Assembly (NCBI GenBank): GCA_025925615.1
Contig: JAICLN010000188.1
Coordinates: forward strand, 1 to 8,261
Length of the DNA stretch: 8,261 nucleotides
Source of the DNA: Actinomycetospora sp.
Lineage (GTDB): Bacteria > Actinomycetota > Actinomycetes > Mycobacteriales > Pseudonocardiaceae
Reading direction: 5' to 3'
The translations under genes were made by a program, and so were the position numbers. This document shows positions 6,681 through 8,261 of the stretch, in pieces. Under the pieces are notes generated by a model. It was not told the origin of the DNA, did not search any database, and saw nothing but the letters and a program-made list of their open reading frames with translations. Position 1 is the stretch's first letter. The number at the start of each line of letters is the position of its first letter.

Positions 6681-8140
6681 TTCCTGTCTGGCTGCTCGCC
6701 CTGGGCATCGTCGGGCTGAACGTGACGATCTGGGGACTCATCGGGCTCTGTCGGCTCGTGGACGAGCGCCCGCTCGCCGCGTGGCGACGCCGCCGTGCCC
6801 GTCGACGCACGGAACGCCGCGACGGGTGGGGGAGCGCGACCGAGGTCGCCGCGCCCGTCCCGGTGCCCGACCTCTCGCAGGTCGCCGTGCTCATGCCGGC
6901 GCACAACGAGGAGGTGGTTATCGCCTAGAGTCTCGCGGCTATCACCGCGCTCGTCCCCGCACACCAGGTCCACGTCGTCTCCGACGGTTCCACCGACCGG
7001 ACGGTGGAGCTCGCGGAGGCGGCCGGGGTGAACGTCATCTCGACCGCCACGAACATCGGGAAGGCCGGCGCGCTCGAGGAGGCGATCGAGCGGTTCGGGC
7101 TGGTCGAGGGCTTCGACTACGTCCTGCTGCTCGACGCCGACACCCGCGTCCAGCCGGGGTACTTCGAGGCCGCGCTCCCGCTGTTCACCGACGACGGCGT
7201 GGCCGCGGTCGCGGGCGCGGTGCGCAGTGCCTGGGACGGGCGCCGCCTCTCGCTCATCGGCAAGATCGTGGCCTGTCACCGCCAGCGCATCTACACGCTG
7301 ACCCAGCGACTGATCAAGTACGGCCAGACCTGGGCCCGGATCAACGCGACCCACATCGTGCCGGGCTTCGCGAGCATGTACCGGACGCGGGTCCTGCCCG
7401 AGATCGACATGAACCCGCCCGGGCTCGTGATCGAGGACTTCAACATGACGTTCGAGCTGTACCGCCACAAGCTCGGCCGGGTCGGCTTCACGCTCGACGC
7501 CGTCGCGGAGACCCAGGACCCGGACCGGCTGATCGACTACATCCGGCAGACCCGCCGCTGGTCGCTCGGGCTCTGGCAGACGGTCCGTCGGCTGCCCCCG
7601 CGCCCCAGCCTGTTCGGGCTCATGCTCTGCCTGCTGCTGCTCGAGCTCGTCACCGCGGCCGTGACCTTCCTGCTGCTGCCCCTGCTGGTGCTCGTGCTCG
7701 TGCTGCCGGACATCACGGCCGCCGCGCTGACGTGGCCGGTCGAGGGCCCACTGCACGCCGTCCTCGCGGCCCACCTCAACCTGCCGGCGCTGCTGTTCGG
7801 GATGCTGGCCCCGGACTTCCTGCTGACGTGCATCGTCGTGCTGATCGAGCGCCGCCTCCGGTACCTCGGCGCCTTCCTGGCCTTCCCCGTGATGCGCCTG
7901 ATCGACGCGTACCTCGCGATGCGGACGCTGGTGCCGGGCATGGTGCGCCGCTCCGACGGCCGGTGGACGAGTCCGGCGCGCCGTGAGGTGGTGGTGCCGG
8001 CGGCCGAGCCGATCGAGGTGGTCGCGATCGAGCGGCTCGACCCGCACCCGGCCGACGTGGAGCTGCCCTCCGCGCGCACCGCCGAGACCGTCGAGACCTC
8101 GGGAGGCGAGCTCAGCGGCGCTCGACCACCAGGGTCGTGA
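6677..8140 (+). pseudogene. Processive-type membrane GT2 glycosyltransferase, interrupted by an in-frame TAG at codon 84
   Basis: The reading frame has 487 codons before the final stop and is intact except for TAG at 6926-6928. Seen: an N-terminal membrane helix (about 2-26), a basic stretch, a GT-A domain from about 68 (VAVLMPAHNEE), nucleotide-binding D103 in VVSDGSTD, the D-x-D motif D153-A-D155, the catalytic ED pair 253-254, and Q-x-x-R-W at 291-295. Three C-terminal hydrophobic regions follow at about 312-344, 369-390 and 397-419, and an acidic soluble tail at about 430-487. This is the layout of hyaluronan, cellulose and poly-N-acetylglucosamine synthases, which polymerise and extrude a beta-linked chain. 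The TAG falls just after HNEE, so the short product (83 residues) is useless; a restart at GTG 7004 or 7028 would lose the first donor-binding strand and D103. The rest is uneroded, suggesting a very recent mutation, a base error or suppression. ATG 6677 overlaps the GH18 stop (ATGA). Confidence 0.85.
6926..6928 (+). other. In-frame amber stop inside the GT2 gene
   Basis: The codons run GTG GTT ATC GCC TAG AGT CTC GCG GCT ATC. Family sequence continues in the same frame on both sides, so this is a substitution and not a frameshift. GAG, CAG or TCG are one-base ancestors that would fit at this helix position. Confidence 0.9.
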
Positions 8141-8261
8141 ACGCCCCGACGTGCACGCGGTCCCCGTCGCGCAGCGGGATCACCGTGTCGAGCGCGATCG
8201 CGTCGTCGCCGTAGTTGATCGTGGAGCCGTTGGTGGACCCGGGGTCCAGCACCGACCAGCC
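8112..8261 (-). CDS. FHA-domain protein, C-terminal end (partial at the window edge)
   Basis: The last 49 residues of a minus-strand protein are visible, ending in TGA at 8112-8114. They read GWSVLDPGSTNGSTIN, then PLRDGDRVHVGAFTTLVVERR. The S-T-N-G loop and the following L-x-D-G-D-x-V-x-x-G strand are the hallmark end of a forkhead-associated domain, which binds phosphothreonine peptides made by Ser/Thr kinases such as the actinobacterial Pkn proteins. The domain lies at the extreme C-terminus, as in many actinobacterial FHA proteins; what precedes it is outside the window. Its 3' end overlaps the 3' end of the converging GT2 gene by 29 bases, leaving no space for a terminator between them. 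Whether it regulates the polysaccharide operon cannot be told. Confidence 0.88.
   Translation of the reverse strand, partial: GWSVLDPGSTNGSTINYGDDAIALDTVIPLRDGDRVHVGAFTTLVVERR

Noticed and set aside
6485..8047. 520-codon minus-strand open frame opposite the GT2 and the end of the GH18
   Set aside because: Low-complexity Gln/Glu/Arg/His sequence typical of antisense shadows, whereas the plus strand has a full set of GT2 motifs. Its openness does not explain the TAG.
8107..8124. Possible terminator hairpin between the convergent genes (CGAGC...GCTCG)
   Set aside because: The stem is only 5 pairs with an 8-base loop, has no T tract and lies within both coding regions; such pairings are common at this GC content.
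7004..8140. A stand-alone shorter glycosyltransferase starting at GTG 7004 (or 7028)
   Set aside because: It would begin in the middle of the GT-A fold, without the PAHNEE strand and D103. The good start signals are at 6677, so it is better read as the rest of an interrupted gene.

Overview
The window is very GC-rich, with G or C at nearly every third codon position, GTG starts and an FHA-domain protein. This points to a high-GC actinomycete. A Pseudonocardiales-type genome is my guess from overall style, not something shown by a marker gene.

Positions 1-8140 hold one tightly packed plus-strand operon that looks like an envelope or exopolysaccharide biosynthesis locus. In order: the C-terminal part of an ATP-grasp ligase (entering from the left edge); a flavin-dependent oxidoreductase (658-1872); a membrane polyprenyl-phosphate sugar-1-phosphate transferase (1872-3326); a GT4 glycosyltransferase (3323-4504); an NAD-dependent sugar-nucleotide epimerase/dehydratase (4504-5487); a membrane-anchored GH18 glycoside hydrolase (5484-6680); and a processive-type membrane GT2 glycosyltransferase (6677-8140). 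A minus-strand FHA-domain gene (8112-8261) enters from the right edge and converges on the operon. From gene two to gene seven every junction is a 1-base or 4-base stop/start overlap, so there is no internal spacer for a promoter or terminator.

A working model: the sugar transferase loads the first sugar phosphate on a lipid carrier, the GT4 extends it, the epimerase supplies a nucleotide sugar, the GT2 makes or extends a beta-linked chain across the membrane, and the extracytoplasmic GH18 trims or releases it. The ATP-grasp/flavoprotein pair could build a non-sugar substituent such as an amide-linked or oxidised amino acid. The pairing and order are seen; the joint pathway is inference.

Two lesions stand out. 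The GT2 gene has an in-frame TAG at codon 84 (6926-6928), with perfect continuation of the family sequence after it and an odd patch of T-ending codons around it. Conversely, the ATP-grasp frame has no stop before the flavoprotein: the reading frame is open from 1 to 1872, and the codon at 634-636 (CGA) is one transition from TGA. Either these are real (a pseudogenised synthase, a bifunctional fusion) or they are base errors in the assembly. No RNA genes, mobile elements, CRISPR arrays or intergenic stretches over 300 bases are present.
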